A stretch of 64,000 nt of DNA from Lenzites betulinus (lineage: Eukaryota; Basidiomycota; Agaricomycetes; Polyporales; Polyporaceae): contig JABYQU010000014.1 in NCBI GenBank assembly GCA_022264855.1, forward strand, positions 124,001 to 188,000, given 5' to 3'. Of the stretch, positions 43,125 to 56,705 are shown piece after piece. Position numbers and translations under genes: made by a program. Below the pieces are notes generated by a model. It worked only from the letters and a program-made list of their open reading frames with translations. It did not search any database and was not told where the DNA came from. Within the stretch, counting starts at the first letter, position 1. Each line of letters begins with the position of its first letter.

Positions 43125-46100
43125 GGCTGGCAAGGAGCGAAAGACGTCGGGCCAGATCAAGGCACGGATGTTAGAAGTCAGAGACGAAGACCGCAAGTAC
43201 TAGAGTACGAGCACAAGGCCAAGAAAGGGACTCGGGGTCAGGCCAGGGGCACAGAGCGCGTCGACGTCGGCGGGAGAGGGAGAAGATGGGAGGGCTTGTC
43301 CAGCGGGGCAGGTGGACGTCGGTCGTCGTGCAGAAGCCGCTTAGAGCCAGGGCTTGCAAATGAAAGCGCGCTAAGCAGCTCGTGCTTGGCTTATTACTCT
43401 CCTTACTGCACTCACTAGTATTACATCAGCACATGTTACGGCAATGCCCCCGCGCCCGTGGTCTAGCCCGATCACTCATTCGCGCGCATCTACGCCCACT
43501 GCTCTCTCTGGACATCCGGATACATCGCAAGCAGTCCTCACCCGCCCACCACTCTCCAGCTTGCACTCTGCTCGACGTGGCGGACACGGAAGTTGGGCCA
43601 CACCGCGCGTCACCAAGCCTTCGCGGGATTTTCTTGTTAGCGCCAGCCCTTCAAAAATTGAAACCTGCGGCGCACGCTTATCAGGCACGGTAATTATGGC
43701 TCTGGAACATCTGCATTTGCCTTTGATCTGCCTTCGCGCTCTGTCGCTCCTCCGTGGTCTTCCTAGCTTCTAGCTACTATGTCCATACAGAAGGCGCATA
43801 CACGGATACCAGTACTACTGCTACTCTAGCCCGTTCTGGCCTGCTAATACACAGCTCACGAGGCTTATGTGCACGGACCCACACGGCTAGCTATGAAATT
43901 TTCTGCGTGCTGCGAGCGCAGATGAGCAAGCAATTCATCATCTAGACGAAAGATTGACCAAAATTGTAAATGTATGAACAAAGGATTGTTCACGTATGTT
44001 CGCCAACGTTCGTACTTCCGACTGGTGCTGACAGACCGTTGTTCCTTGATCTTCCCAGCGCAGTGTGGGGATTAGCCCGAGAGCTCCCAGGCTACGGACA
44101 TGGCCCAGCCAGCATCGCGCCGTCACACGTAACCAGCCGCTGGTACAGGGCAGCCCATTGCTACCTTTGTCAGGCGGCCGTCTCGGACTCTTTCGTCCAA
44201 GCCGTACAAGGTTCCGTCCGCCGTGGCCTGTAACCATGCGTCCTGATCTGATATACATCTGGTGCGAACAGCTGCAGGCGTGCGGTAACGCCCGGGAGAC
44301 TTGGAAGTCTGAGTCTCCTGCCCCGATTCTGTTCTGCCAATCCTGACGCACCAGGCGGGTGCATCTTCGCTCCTCGAGTCGCGCCGACGGGCTCCAGCGA
44401 AGCCCTGTGGGGCGCAGTGCTTCCCTGGGCCCGGCAGAAGGTCGACTACGAAGGCCCCAATGAGGATGAATAGGAAGTGTCAGCGGCAGCGGAAGCGGAA
44501 GCACAAGAACAAGAACGAGAGTAATGCATACGCACCTCGAACGCCCTCCCGCCTTACACAGGGCGTTTGACTCTCCAAACGAGGCCTATCTCCGAGCCCG
44601 CTTCTGATTGAGCTTGCATGACTGATGCCCATAGACCGCCGCGAGCGCCCAGCGTCCGACCCTCTGGCCCTCCCACTCTCCAGAGCTGACGAGGCCGGTA
44701 CGATTGCCAAACTCAAAGTGCGCGCGTGCATGGGCACATTGGACGGGCGGCGCGGCGATGCGCGTGCGAAGAGGCTGCAGATGAGAGAAGGACGGTCGCC
44801 GTTCTGTTGTGGCGCGGGTCTGATCAGCCACCCGCCCATTGGCGGAGATGAGCGTGCGCCTGATCCCGGCGACTGCCAGTGCGATGGGGCGATGGGAGGT
44901 GGGAGCACTGCAGGTTGTCCGAGGCGTCAGATCGCGCACAGCGGCGTGGGGGGCGGAGGACAGCGGGGTGCGGGGAATGAGGGGGCCGGGTCCGCCTGAT
45001 TGGCCCGGACAACATTGCGGGTGCATCTGCAAACTGCAGATGCCGTGCGCAGACAGGGTGGTCAGAGTCCTGGTGATGATGTCGCTGCAAGCTTCGTGTA
45101 CATGTGTGACGCCTGGGCCTAATGCGGCCGGCCGTATCATGATGATACCTAGACAGTGGAAGGACGCAGGTCAGACGAACAGACAATCACAGCACCCCAA
45201 ATCATGGGCCTGCATGCTCCCGTGTTCGGGTTCATGACAGACCGCGAGGTGCCGTGCGCACCGTGTGCAATGTCAAGCGGACGATGGCATCATCGCAGGA
45301 CGGTCGAGCTCGACATGTCAAGTTTGTCGTAAGCAGGTCCGACACTCTACCGCACTCTACCGCCCCATACGCACCTGTCCAACCATGGACGTAGGTGAGC
45401 TCGGTCCGGATCTGTGCCACAAGGACGATCAGCCCGGTTCGTCCTGTACAGATGGCTACTTGGCAGGTTGTGAGAATCTTCCCCAGGCGGCCAGGAAGGA
45501 CAAGACGTTCTGACGGTCGGTCGCACGGCAAGTGCCGCGGCACACCGGCGGTAATGTCAGCGAGCTTAGGTATGCTGTCGAGGCTGACCATTGAACGGGC
45601 TTGGACCCGGGGCTTAGCAAGGGTCGCGCGAGACGTGAATACGTCAGGAATGTTGTGGCCACGATATGGCAAAGTCAAGTGCCGGCGGATCGAGGAGTTA
45701 CTGATTAGCTATATATTCGTGCGGGCAGCGTCGCGGCCACGACAGAGAACGAGACACACCTTGTACCTGATAGGGTTCATAGAACGGGCGGAAACGCGTC
45801 GGCGCGACGGCAAGAGAGCGGAGAAGTGTTCCTGGACGACCACCGGAAGGGCTGGATAGGTGTCGGTCTCAGATGGGGCCGGAATTGCCGTTTAGTACGC
45901 CGATGCATGGAAGACGCTGCCCGGAGGGCAGACAGGCCTTCTGAATGGCAACGTAACATGCCTTGTCTGAGATGTGGGTATAATCTGTCAGACTATGCTG
46001 CCATGGCGTGCAGGGACGATGCAATACACCCACCGTGCACGTCCGGTTCGACTAGGAGATCAATGTGGAAGCTGTAGCGCCGGGTAGGGTGCACTCAGTG

Positions 46101-49100
46101 ATACTGCCAGCCGCATCGGGTTTGCCAAACCTCGCTTATCCTCCGCGGGAAACGTCCCATGCATCGAAATAACACCAAAAAGGGAGTCTGGGGACCTCAG
46201 CATGGAATCAAGTGAACGCCAGGCCGAGATTGTAAGACGGATACTCACGGCTGCCAGCTTGACTACAAGATTTGCGAACTAAGTCCTCCCACAGGAGCGC
46301 AAGCGTTCATCATCTCCAGCACTTCATCGCTTGCGTCAGTACTAGCAATAAAGATTAGTGCGTACTTGATGTCACGATTTCGGAACTGCGCGGCATACGT
46401 ATGCACATATGCTTGAAAGGCGTCCGAGTCGTCACGGAACGCCGGTCTGCGAGCCTGACGGGGTGCTTGGACGCAAGGTTCAGTTCCTGGCCTAGGTCAT
46501 GGCCCGCGGGTAGCCTCCTCCGAAGCTTCGCGCAAGAAGGCTCGTGCTAATCGCATAATTTCCCGACGAGTGATGCGTGGGCTATCGGCGTGGTGGCATC
46601 GTGGACGCGACCTTCTTGAGAAGACGCCCACACATGCCACGTCTAGTCACGTTGTGGACACTTGTGGCTGCCGCGTATCATCGCGGACACGTCGCTGGCT
46701 ACAATGGTTTACCCGAGCACATGGTGCAAGTGGAAGAAGGATCAACAATGGTTGAAAGGCATCAGTGTGTGCTTAAAATTGCGAAAGAGGACCTGGTTGT
46801 TGGGGAGGACATACATGGGCAGTCCGGGTCTCGCAGGGAAACGTCAACTGGCGTTAAGTCTTCGATGGGGTCCGGGTGTAGTGTTGTTATCACCGCACTT
46901 GCGTAGTACGAGCGGTATACGATGCGAAAGAGCAGGTTAGGCGCAATCACCATGCCAGAACAATAACAAAGACACTGAAGAGGATCAGCGTTAGACCAGT
47001 CAAGTTAAACCGATGTTGACGCAAACCTGAACATCATGCCTTCAGAAGGTTGGACATATAGCTTAAATCTCGCGTCCGTTCTATGAAGAGTCGGGTCAGC
47101 ATAAATAGCAGGCAGCGTGGGCACTGACCGATGTCCGACTGGGTTTTCTTTTCTGTGCATGATCCAAAGAGAAGATTTGAAGGCGATCCCTGTAAAAAGG
47201 TGAGTGTGAGCTGTCGTATCACTCTCGAGCATATATGAAATCGATTCAAACAAATCAGACTGCTTAGCCGTACTAACAGGAGCCACATTTCGCACCGCGG
47301 CGCCTCGGGTTTACACCCCCAAGGGTGATTAGCCCCATCGAGTAGCGCGATATCGTTTTGTTTGCGTTGTTTGGCTGTGCATTAACGCCAATTGGAAGAG
47401 TGCGCGTGTTCCTGGTTCTCCAATAGTCGCGCCTAAACGGCGCCTGCTAGTATGGTCAAGCATGCTGGGCGACATAGCGCTGGTCTGCTATCAGCGAGGA
47501 CCAAGGGCTAAAGAGCGCCACGACGAGGTCGGACCCGTGGTGTGCTCGCAAGCACGACATTGATTTGAAGTTTTCCCTTTCCTGCAACAAACGACGTCAG
47601 CTGGTCTACATTTCGGTACACAGCTTCGCGTTACATACCATCCTGAAACGTCCTAGGCTACTCAAAACAACCGGCGGCTCGGACCTTGGAGTAGGACGAT
47701 AGCCACGGAGAGCATCGAGCGGGCCGACTGGGCTGGCAGTGGCAGCCGTGTTTGCATCCTAGAGGAACATAATAGGGTGCGCAGTAGGCCGAAACCTGAT
47801 GGAGAGGAGACGGCCCCGCAATGTCTCCAACCGTACCCCCCGCCGACCGAGTGGCCCGACGGTGTCTCCAATGGTATCCGCTTGCTGACTGTACGGACGG
47901 CCATGGTCGGACGCATAGCTAGGCGCGACCTTTTGGACGCCAAACGTGCGACATGTGAGAGCAGCCGCTCCGGAGTGGACTGGGTTGGCCCAGTGCTCAT
48001 ACAAGCAAACATAGTCGCGGGTGGGCAGGATGGCTCGGGTTGAGATGAGACGCTGCTCCGCTCCCGTGGGCACGTACAGGGCATACGGCGGTGTTTGGGT
48101 GGCCCCGTAGACGAGATGTCAAAAGGTGGTAGCCGCTGCGGCTGCGCTTAAACAGGCCGCTGGAATGACATGGGCGGCGTGGAGGTTATTGCAGATTGTC
48201 GCTCACGGTGAAGAGCAAGCTGCCAATGGGACCACTCAATATTAAAAACAACTGCTAGTGAAATTGCGGCGTACCGTGTACCAGCAAACTGGCTCCCACC
48301 GCAGCAATCAACAAAGGAGCCATCCCGCCATCGACCCCAAGCCCGGCCCTTGTGCAGGTCCGTATTGACATTGCCATGTACGTCCAACGCCTTGTATATG
48401 TGCAGCAAGCGCATCGCACGACACTATGGCCGACCACCAGTGCTAATGCCGTCACCCGAGCCCCATTCTCCGAGGGGACGCCCCCGCCCTACACATATAT
48501 CCGTCAGCAAACCGTGTTTGATGCGTGATGATCGCCACCGGCCTCACCACGCCCTCTCTTAATATCGCTCACCACTCACGGCGTCCATCTTGACCCCCGA
48601 CAAATGAATGGTTCATGGTTCAGCCCGTCCTCTCGTGACCTAGATTCCCCTTGAGCTGCACTACACGTCCCGATCGGAGTGGCGGTGTACGGCCGGATAT
48701 TGGTGTGCAGTCCTACATTCACGTCGGATCATGAGTATTTCCCCCCAAGCTGTCAAGGTCCCGGGCAGGTGGCCGGACGCGATACGCCCAGCGAGCTGTC
48801 AGCCCGGGAGAGCTTGTGTGAGCTTCGCCCGACCTCGACAATCGTATTTCCGCTACAGCGGAACACAGTAACACGTACCGGGACTTTGGTGGCAGCGGCG
48901 ATGAATAGGTACGGGTGCTTTTGCTTTCTAAAGCACTCGGCGGACAATGAACGGGCAAACGGGCGCAGTACACGGTGAGCTTTTTTCTGCCCCCGAGCTC
49001 CGAGCGCATCGTGAGCTCGCTCGCGGGAATGGTTATGGAATTGCGGAATGCATTAGACAGTCGAACTGCGAAGCGGCGCGGTCTCCGATGGGCCGGAGGA

Positions 49101-52100
49101 TCGTCTCGTGCGCAGACGGTAAAACGTCAAATATGCGGCCGTGGTCTCACAACGGGCAGCACTGCTTTGCACGAGCATTGTCGAGTCGAGACTCTCGGTG
49201 TTCGTCTAAAACTAATACTCGACGGCGGGATGTAACAAGAGCTGGAGGCATTCCGAGTCAACTCTCTGGGTGTCAGCTGACCTTCACGTGCAGAGGTTTG
49301 TGTCGAACCTATCACTGAGGCCTCGCTGTGGTACACCCAGATCCCAACGCGAGAGCACCTCTGAGCCATTTTATCATCCAAACACTGCCAGTGACACACA
49401 CACACGTCACTGCCAAGCATAGAGTTATATTATAATAGCGCGTCGGGGGCGGATGTTATAGGCTCGCCCCCGCCACCGACGCGCTCCCGTCCTAAACGCG
49501 CGCATCACATCAAGACCGACCTGAAACCTGCATGCTGTGTGTCCGGCCACTAAGCACTTGCAGTTTAGTTTTGTGCAGGCACCACATCCACCGGCCGCCT
49601 TCCAAACTTACACTCGCGGTGGTGCACACGATATGCGCCGCCGGCGCACACGACGCAAGTCGGCGAAGTCTCACAAGGACCGGGCACTCCGACTCGCCGC
49701 GTCGCAGAAAGTGTCTGTCTTCGGCGGGGGCAAGAATAAGCCTGCTGCTGACCACGACGAGACGAGACGAAACACTTTTGTGCGCGTTGCATTGTCGGGC
49801 CCCTCGCGAGGCGGAATTGAGCGCGTTCTGATCCAGAACAACGCCACTTCATCTTCACGCACACAAAGCAAATAGCTGTTTGTGCACGCCAGCGCCTCGA
49901 GAATGGCCGGCCAGCATCGGGCCTCGACGTCCAGGGACCTAACAGAGCATGCACCGAGTGACGACTCACCGGTGGACGAGGCAGCGAGCGGCTCGTGCGT
50001 CGCAGCTCGAATGCGAGACATGGCGATCGCACGGCCTGCGTGCCGCCAAACACGCCTGTCCGGCCATGCCTCCCCCGCGTCGCCTTTCGCAAGCGTAAAG
50101 ATGGCTGTTCGTGTTGTGCGAGATGGCGCGCGGATGGGCGACGCGAAGACTGTGCACCTGTCGCGGAGCCAGAGCGCCCGCGCTCCCGCGCAGGCAGGGC
50201 CGCAGACTTGTCTTCAGGCGTGCGGGACGCAGCAGCAAATGTGACCGGCGCGAATGCGAAGGCCTTTTTCGTGAGCAAGTATCTGAGCGTCGTCCTACGA
50301 ATCAGCGGTCGCATTGGCAAGCGCCGTGCCCATAGAAGCAGCGATGGCAGCACCTATCTGCGTAGAACTCATAACATACTGATAAGATTCAGAGGGGTCG
50401 GCCGGAGAACCCTTGTGGTGGCGCGCGAGCTGGAAACAGTACGTATGCGGACGCAGCAGCGCGGCCGGGGTGGACGCGAGCCTGCCGCACGCATCCGGAT
50501 CCCGGACGTGCCGTGCTGTGAATCAAGGGGCGCAGTGCGTCAATGTGCGCATAGAAGACGGGATTATTGCCCTCACGTACTGCACAGAACCTGATAGGAT
50601 TCGGAAGCATTGGTCGGAGGGCGCACGAGACGCGGGAGATGGGGACAGCGCCGATCCTGGCAGCTGCTGCGTCCGATGCGGAACATTGTGGGCGCACGGG
50701 AAGGTAACGATGTTGAGCTTGGATGCAATGCGGCACGGCAAGGCGATGTGCGTAATGGTTCTATCGGGTGGAAGGAGAACAGGCGCGTCGGACCCGTCGG
50801 AGTGTGCGTCTATGAGGTAGTCAAGAAGTCGAGCGCCGTACGCGGAACTTGCCGGCGCTCGACGAGATGGTGCAGACAGAGGATACGCGCTGGAAGGGTT
50901 GTCCAAGATCCGGAGACAGTGTAAGAAACGGGCATCAGGTGCGTTTAGGGAGCTCGGCGGAAGTAAAGAGAGCGTACTGAGGAGCGTAGGGATCCGACCA
51001 CGCTCGCGCACTCGGATGATCATGATCGCCTAGCTACAACCGGCGGCATAAGATGGAGAGGGCGGTCGATGATTGCCGTCCCCCTCGAGTGCCTTGACCT
51101 AGAGAGCATCTGCGTAGAGAGACGTCATTGACAATGTCCGCGGAGAAAAGATACGGGTGGTAGACTCGCCGGTAGGAAGGAATAGAGGCTGGGAGTATGG
51201 GCCATGAGGTGGCCTACCCATGACCAGTTAACGCACCTACGCATGAGGACTCCGGTGAGCGGCGAAGACGAGAATTCGAAGCAGACCTTTGGGTACCCGC
51301 TGGTTGCCACAGCACGATACCGGGCGCACGAGAAGAGTGATGCGGGTGTCATAGGAGATCCCCCAGTTGGATGACATCCAGGCAACACACCAGGATTGTG
51401 GGGCACACCTCGCTGGGAGCACGCAGACCGTTGCCGCTCGGTTTTCGGTAGAACCAAGGCACGGAGCTATGAAAAGCCCGCCCGAGGAACGAAGAGCAGG
51501 CTGGCCAGCTCGCAGTGTATGCATGCGAACAGATAGCGGCCCGCAGGCTGTAGCACGAAGCCACACGAGGCGGACGAACTGGCCATGCTTCAGAAGGGGC
51601 GCCAGGAAGGCAGCCTTAGGACGGCCGCGACAATCATGTGCTGAGAACGCATGTTGGGCCAGGGACTGCCATTGGACGGCGAGGGGGATACCTACGACAG
51701 GATCGGAGGATGACATGATGGCGTCCGCACCTCGAGCATCATAGAACGGGAAGAGAAGAGACGCTCGCGTCCTTTTGCGGCCGTTGGCGGCGCAGACGAA
51801 TATTCCACGCAGGCGTATGTCGAGACGAGGCCGCTGCTTCGTGTCATAGGACGGACAAGGCGCTCTGCTAGAGCGTCGAGAATGCGTTCATTCCACTGCA
51901 GGTGTGTCTTCGGTTTCATTGGTTTACGCAGGCGACCGGGCGCAACTCGCACGAAACGCGGACGGGCGAGCGATGGGCTCAGCCCTGGATGTAAACTGGT
52001 GAGATCAGCGCCGCCACCGGCTGAGAGTGTTGCTACCCGTGAGGGTGCATTCGTGCTGCAAAGTGAATGCCGAAATGGATCATCGGGCGGCGAGGGGCGG

Positions 52101-52220
52101 TCTGGACAATTTGTATAATTGACCGGATGGAGGTGGTGGACAGGCGTCGGGGAGGGAGTTCACGGAGATGCCGTATAGGCTCGTGTATATAGGAGTCCGA
52201 TTTTGCACGGATCAAATTGC

Positions 52221-52228
52221 TATAAAAG
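52221..52228 (+). promoter_or_regulatory. Consensus TATA box without an assigned gene
   Basis: TATAAAAG, followed by GGCGC, is a strong TATA match. A second TATA-like word (TATATAGG, 52186-52193) lies 35 bases upstream; its complement CCTATATA could serve the minus strand. The first ATGs downstream on the plus strand open only very short frames. Confidence 0.35.
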
Positions 52229-52663
52229 GGCGCATCAACAGGAATCAACTCGGGGGATTGAGGAGTCTCCAGCGTGCTGAATTCCGGCCACCTGTTAAGA
52301 CAATTTTTGATGGACTGAAACTAGTGGGTTTGGCTGGGAGAGCGCCCGCATGAATATGTCCTGGCAAGTCGCGGGTCAGGATTGAGCAGCTCTATCGGGT
52401 AGTGGCGTCCTCGGGAGGTGGTGGCGTCCTCGCTCGAGGGGCGGTGACTGGCAACAACGGTTACGGTGCGGTAGGAAGATGAGGCGAGATCAAGGAGGGT
52501 CGGGGAGTGACGAGTGATCCCGCGTGGGCCGGAGGAGATGAAGGCGCCCGCCGCGCCGCGTGCACGGGCGCGCAGGACAAGTGAGCGGTAGATGCGCGGC
52601 GCAAGAGGGCGCGAGCTCGAACAAGAATGCGTTGAGTACGAGGACGAGAACGCGGAGGAGGAT

Positions 52664-52707
52664 GTGGAGGTGGAGGTGGTGGTGGTGGTGGTGGTGGTGG
52701 TGGTGGT
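52664..52707. repeat. (GGT)n microsatellite
   Basis: An imperfect start is followed by 11 pure GGT units at 52675-52707. The complementary reading gives a Thr or Pro run in spurious frames. Confidence 0.9.
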
Positions 52708-52948
52708 TTCATCGACATCCTCGTCGAGCTCGGCGGAAAGGACGGGCCGAAAGAGACGGAGGCTGACAGTGCCTGAGATCTGCACCGATCTAAGCACTTT
52801 TGCACCAAGTTCGAACAAACCGCCGCGCCATCGCACAGGACGCTAGAGCGACGGATACGCTCCCCGCTCGGCACTCGTCCAGCGCATGTTCGCCTTTCCC
52901 TCTTCCGTTTTCCGGAAAACGCGCGACCCTCCGTTGATCCGCCACAAC

Positions 52949-52956
52949 TATAAGTA
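52949..52956 (+). promoter_or_regulatory. TATA box of the MFS transporter gene
   Basis: TATAAGTA, about 250 bases before the preferred ATG at 53202 (160 before an alternative in-frame ATG at 53109). A CCCT/pyrimidine-rich leader follows, as in many expressed fungal genes. Confidence 0.5.
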
Positions 52957-53201
52957 CCCCCCGTATAATATTCCCCCTTCTCCTCGTCCCCCCTGCACCC
53001 ACGTTGCCCCCCCTCCCGGTCCCGCCCCCGCCTCGTGCTTCTTGGCTGATCCTTCGGTCGCGGTAAGACATTTCCATACCTGTCCCTCGGATCCTGTTCC
53101 TATTCTCAATGCCGCTTCGACCGGCTTCAGCTTCGAGAGGAGCTGTAATTTACCCACTATATTGCGGCCGTACCCGTGTCCTCCTACTGCCGTCCTTCGC
53201 C

Positions 53202-56200
53202 ATGTCCCAGCCTCTCCAGCGCGAATCCGACGAGACACGCCCTCTCCTCCATGACCAGGACTCCCGTCCCCTGTCTTACCGCTCCGCCACCTCAACCCGG
53301 ACCCCGTCACCAGAGCCCGCGGAACCGCCATCGCTCAACAAGATCTCACGCACCGACCTCATCTGGGTCCTTGCCGGTCTCTGGAGCGCTGTCTTCCTCG
53401 GAGCCCTGGACGGTGCGCTCCCTCCCGCTTACTAACCACATCCCCGCTCATTCTCGCCGCGGCGCGTGTACAGGGACGATCGTCGCCACACTGCTCTCGC
53501 CCATCGGCAGCTACTTCAACGAATCGAATCGGTCCTCATACATCGGCACATCCTATCTGCTTTCTGTCTGCTGTTTCACTCCTTTATATGGTGCGCCCCG
53601 TCGTTACCGGGCCGTGGCACCCACCCGCTCACCCCGCCACGCGTCGCGCAGGTCGGCTGTCAGACATCTTGGGCCGCAAAGGCGCGATGCTTCTCGCGCT
53701 CTCGTTCTTCGGTGCGTCCGAGCGCGTGGCCCGTACGTGAGCGCGTCGCTGATCACCGGGCTCGCCAGGGTCGGGCACGCTCTTCTGCGGGCTTGCGCCG
53801 TCGATGGACGCGCTTATCGCTGCCCGCGCAGTCGCGGGCATGGGAGGCGGCGGGTGCGTGTCCGACCGGGACGGTGCCCTCATCAGAAACTGACCTCTGC
53901 GTGCGAACGCCCTCGCAGCGTTATGACAGGTGAGCGCGAACTTTCGAATGACGTCATGCAGCGAGCTCACGCCGGACAGTGTCGAGTGTCGCTGTAACGG
54001 ATCTAATTCCCCTGTGAGTCTCCCAGGCGCGCAGATCGCCGGTGCTGGGACTGACCGCCTCCGTGCAGCCGTCAGCGTGGCCTGTACCAGGGCATGACCA
54101 ATATGTGAGCTTCCCGTGCGACCGCACGAACGCGCTATTCACGTCAACACAGTTTATTTGGCCTCGGGGCTGGCTTGGGCGGCCCGCTTGGCGGCTGGAT
54201 GAACGACGTCCTCGGATGGTGCGTAACGCGTCCGCACCGTCCTCGGCGCGCTCGCGCGCGCACGACACGTCGCTGACATTTTCTGATCTTCCTGTCGTGT
54301 TTTGCCAACGCAGGCGATCGGCGTTCCTCCTCCAGGTGAGCTCCCTCCGCACTCCCCGGGCGCGTATCGGGAGCTGAGCTCGAACATCATTTCGTATCGT
54401 CCTCGCCCGGAACTCAATCGCGCGTGCCTCCCGCCTCCACGCCCCCGCCGAACTGAATTCGACTGCGCTGTGCCCGCTGTACGTACGGCCCGAATGCGCG
54501 CACCCAGATGCCCATTCTCGTCTTCTCCTTCATCCTCGTCGCGACCAAAGTGTCCATCCAGCTTCCCGATGATGTCCAAAACCAGTCCGTGCGCGCAAAG
54601 CTGCGCCGCATCGACGTCCTCGGATCGTTCACGCTCGTCGGCACTGTCGGCAGCCTCCTGCTCGGGATCTCGCTCAAGTCGACAGAGGAGCTGCCGTGGT
54701 CGCACCCGCTCATCTACGGCCTCCTCCTCGGGAGCGTCGTCTCCGGAGTGGCGTTCATCTGGGTCGAGACATGCTACTCCCCGTACCCCGTTATGCCGAT
54801 GCGCCTCGTCCGACAGCGCACGCCGCTCTTCGTCTCGCTCTCCAACTTCTTCGGCAGCGTCGCTGCGTTTTCGATGGTGCGTGCGCTGCTGCCCCCTGTC
54901 GCCCCTGGGACGAGAACCCGCCGAGCTCAACGACGTGTCCCCCTGACAGATTTATAACGTACCTCTGGTGAGTGCCCCCGCCCAAGATAGCCCCGCGATC
55001 GCCGTGACGCTGACGGCCGCGTGAAGTATTTCTCGGCTGTAAGGTTAAACACGTCTACGGACGCAGGTGCGTCCCCCCTCTGCGGCCTGCCGCTGCTATC
55101 CGAAGCCCGAACGCTAACGCGACGGACACGTCCGCCAGGTTTCCATTTATTGCCGCACTCCGTACGTGTGCCACACGTCTGCCCTCGCGCGTTTGCGCCC
55201 TATCTGACCCCCGCTGTCACCAGGTGGCCATATCGACAGGAAGCGTGTTCGCGGGATGGTCAGTCAGCGCACCCCCTCCCCCATCCGCCGTATTCTCGCC
55301 CCGCCAGGCCCAACCCAGCCGCCTTACTGACTCACCCGCGTCCGCAGGGTCATGCGCCGCACGGGCAAACTCTACTCGCTCACGCTGTGCTCGTGCCTGC
55401 TCACGGTCTTCGCGGCGTCCATGGTCGCGATGTGGAACGAGAACTCGCCCGCGTACCACCTGTGGCTCGACGTCGCGCCACAGGGCTTTGGCATGGCGAG
55501 CGTCATCACCACCACACTCATCGTGCGTCCCCCCGTGTTACCCTGCCCTCCGTGTTTTGTGCGCCCGTCTAACGCCCGCGCGGTCCGCGCTTCGTCTTCC
55601 AGGCCATGATCGCAAGTGTCTCGCGCGAAGACCTCGCGGTCGCGACAGGCAGTACGTCATATCTCGTACTCGGGGGAATCTGTGCCCCCTGCGTCATCCT
55701 CGAGCTTGCTGCTAATTCCCGTGTGTGCAGTCACGTATCTGTTCCGAACTACCGGGCAGGTCATCGGTGTCGCGCTCAGCGGCGCCCTCCTCCAGTCTAT
55801 CCTGACGACTAAGCTCCGCGAGCGCATACAGGGGCCAGATGCGGCCGAGGTGTGTGTCTAGCACCGCGGGTCTTCTATCGCGCGCATCGAACGCTCACGC
55901 TGACCGCTCCTTGCACGACGCCGATTTAGATCATTAACAACATTCGGTGTGTAGTCACGTTTCCCCTTCGCAGCACTTGCAATGCTGACTGAGCCCGCGC
56001 ACTGACAGTCATTCGACGACGATCATCCCCGAGCTGAGCCCAGAGCTACGAAAAGCGGCGGTGGACTCGTACTCGGACGCGCTCCGGGTCGTGTTCATCT
56101 GCCAAGCCGCGCTGAACTTCATGTGCTTCCTCTGCTGTCTGCCCATACAGGAAAACCCATTACCGTGCGTGGCCCTTTCCAGCACATCGCTGTTTATGCC

Positions 56201-56317
56201 ACACATACTCATACTGTGCACGTTCCGCGTCCTAGAGGGAGCCACGAAGAGCAGGAAGAGGCCTGGAAGCAGAGAGACACGGGCCGGACAGCGCAGGAGG
56301 CGCAGGACAGTCCATGA
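53202..56317 (+). CDS. MFS transporter, vacuolar basic amino acid / Fnx1-like (DHA2 type)
   Basis: CDS of 20 exons: 53202..53412, 53474..53590, 53652..53711, 53769..53853, 53919..53929, 53980..54013, 54069..54104, 54153..54218, 54314..54335, 54508..54876, 54950..54967, 55027..55066, 55139..55161, 55224..55258, 55348..55522, 55603..55651, 55731..55849, 55930..55946, 56009..56164, 56236..56317; 574 aa. This family moves basic amino acids or drugs with proton exchange, commonly at the vacuole. An acidic N-terminus (ESDETRPLLHDQD) carries a possible dileucine vacuolar signal. MFS motif A is read across exons as YGRLSDILGRKGAML; IPLRQRGLYQGMTN and LGGPLGGWMNDVLGWR follow. The C-terminus has TYLFRTTGQVIGVALSGALL and SPELRKAAVDSYSDALR, typical of the group. 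Exons of 11, 18, 17 and 22 nt are required to keep the frame. Start 53202 is preferred; 53109 would add 31 residues. Confidence 0.85.
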
Positions 56318-56705
56318 CTTCACGATGTACATACGTATCCCCACGCGCGGCGCAAGTGTAAGGTAGCGTAGCTAGAATAACATCCACGAACACCCAGCGG
56401 CGGCGACGAGGTGCGGCGATAGACTCGGGGAATGTATACAGTACTATGTTTACGGTAGGGGCGCTGTGTGGAAGCACGAATCGCGGAGCGTGTTCGGCTT
56501 GAGCGAGCAAGACGCTTCCGGTGTCTGCGCGACGGTTGGTCGTTCTGCCGTACGTACACACGTACAACCGCGAGCCCAGACGACCCCTCCGAATGGCCGG
56601 AAATTATATGCGACCACATGGAGATCCGCCCGTGCGTGAAGCCGTCTCCGGGCCCTGACCGCACATGCATCCAGACGAGCGAAGCATGGTTCATTACGAC
56701 GTTTA
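56318..56705. other. Convergent 3' flanks
   Basis: 388 bases between the stop codons of the MFS gene and the minus-strand small protein. Nothing coding was recognised. It should contain both polyadenylation regions. Confidence 0.5.

Larger units (their letters stand above)
43125..52940. other. Gene-poor island of about 9.8 kb
   Basis: I find no gene that I can support. There are scattered open frames of 100-260 codons on both strands. Two areas read slightly more like protein on the minus strand. One is 46762-47295, with a hydrophobic piece LTGLTLILFSVFVIVLAW followed in another frame by LLFRIVYRSYYASAVITT. The other is 50523-52248, a chain of consecutive minus-strand frames behind TATA-like sequences. 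Both lack a family match and carry stops or frame changes, so they may be decayed genes. No tRNA or transposon domain was recognised. Confidence 0.5.

Noticed and set aside
43938..44504. 188-codon minus-strand open frame
   Set aside because: No start context, no domain, and alternative frames over the same bases read no worse. Cannot be told from chance.
52321..52836. Minus-strand frame with a long Thr run
   Set aside because: Created by the (GGT)n microsatellite; no other protein feature.
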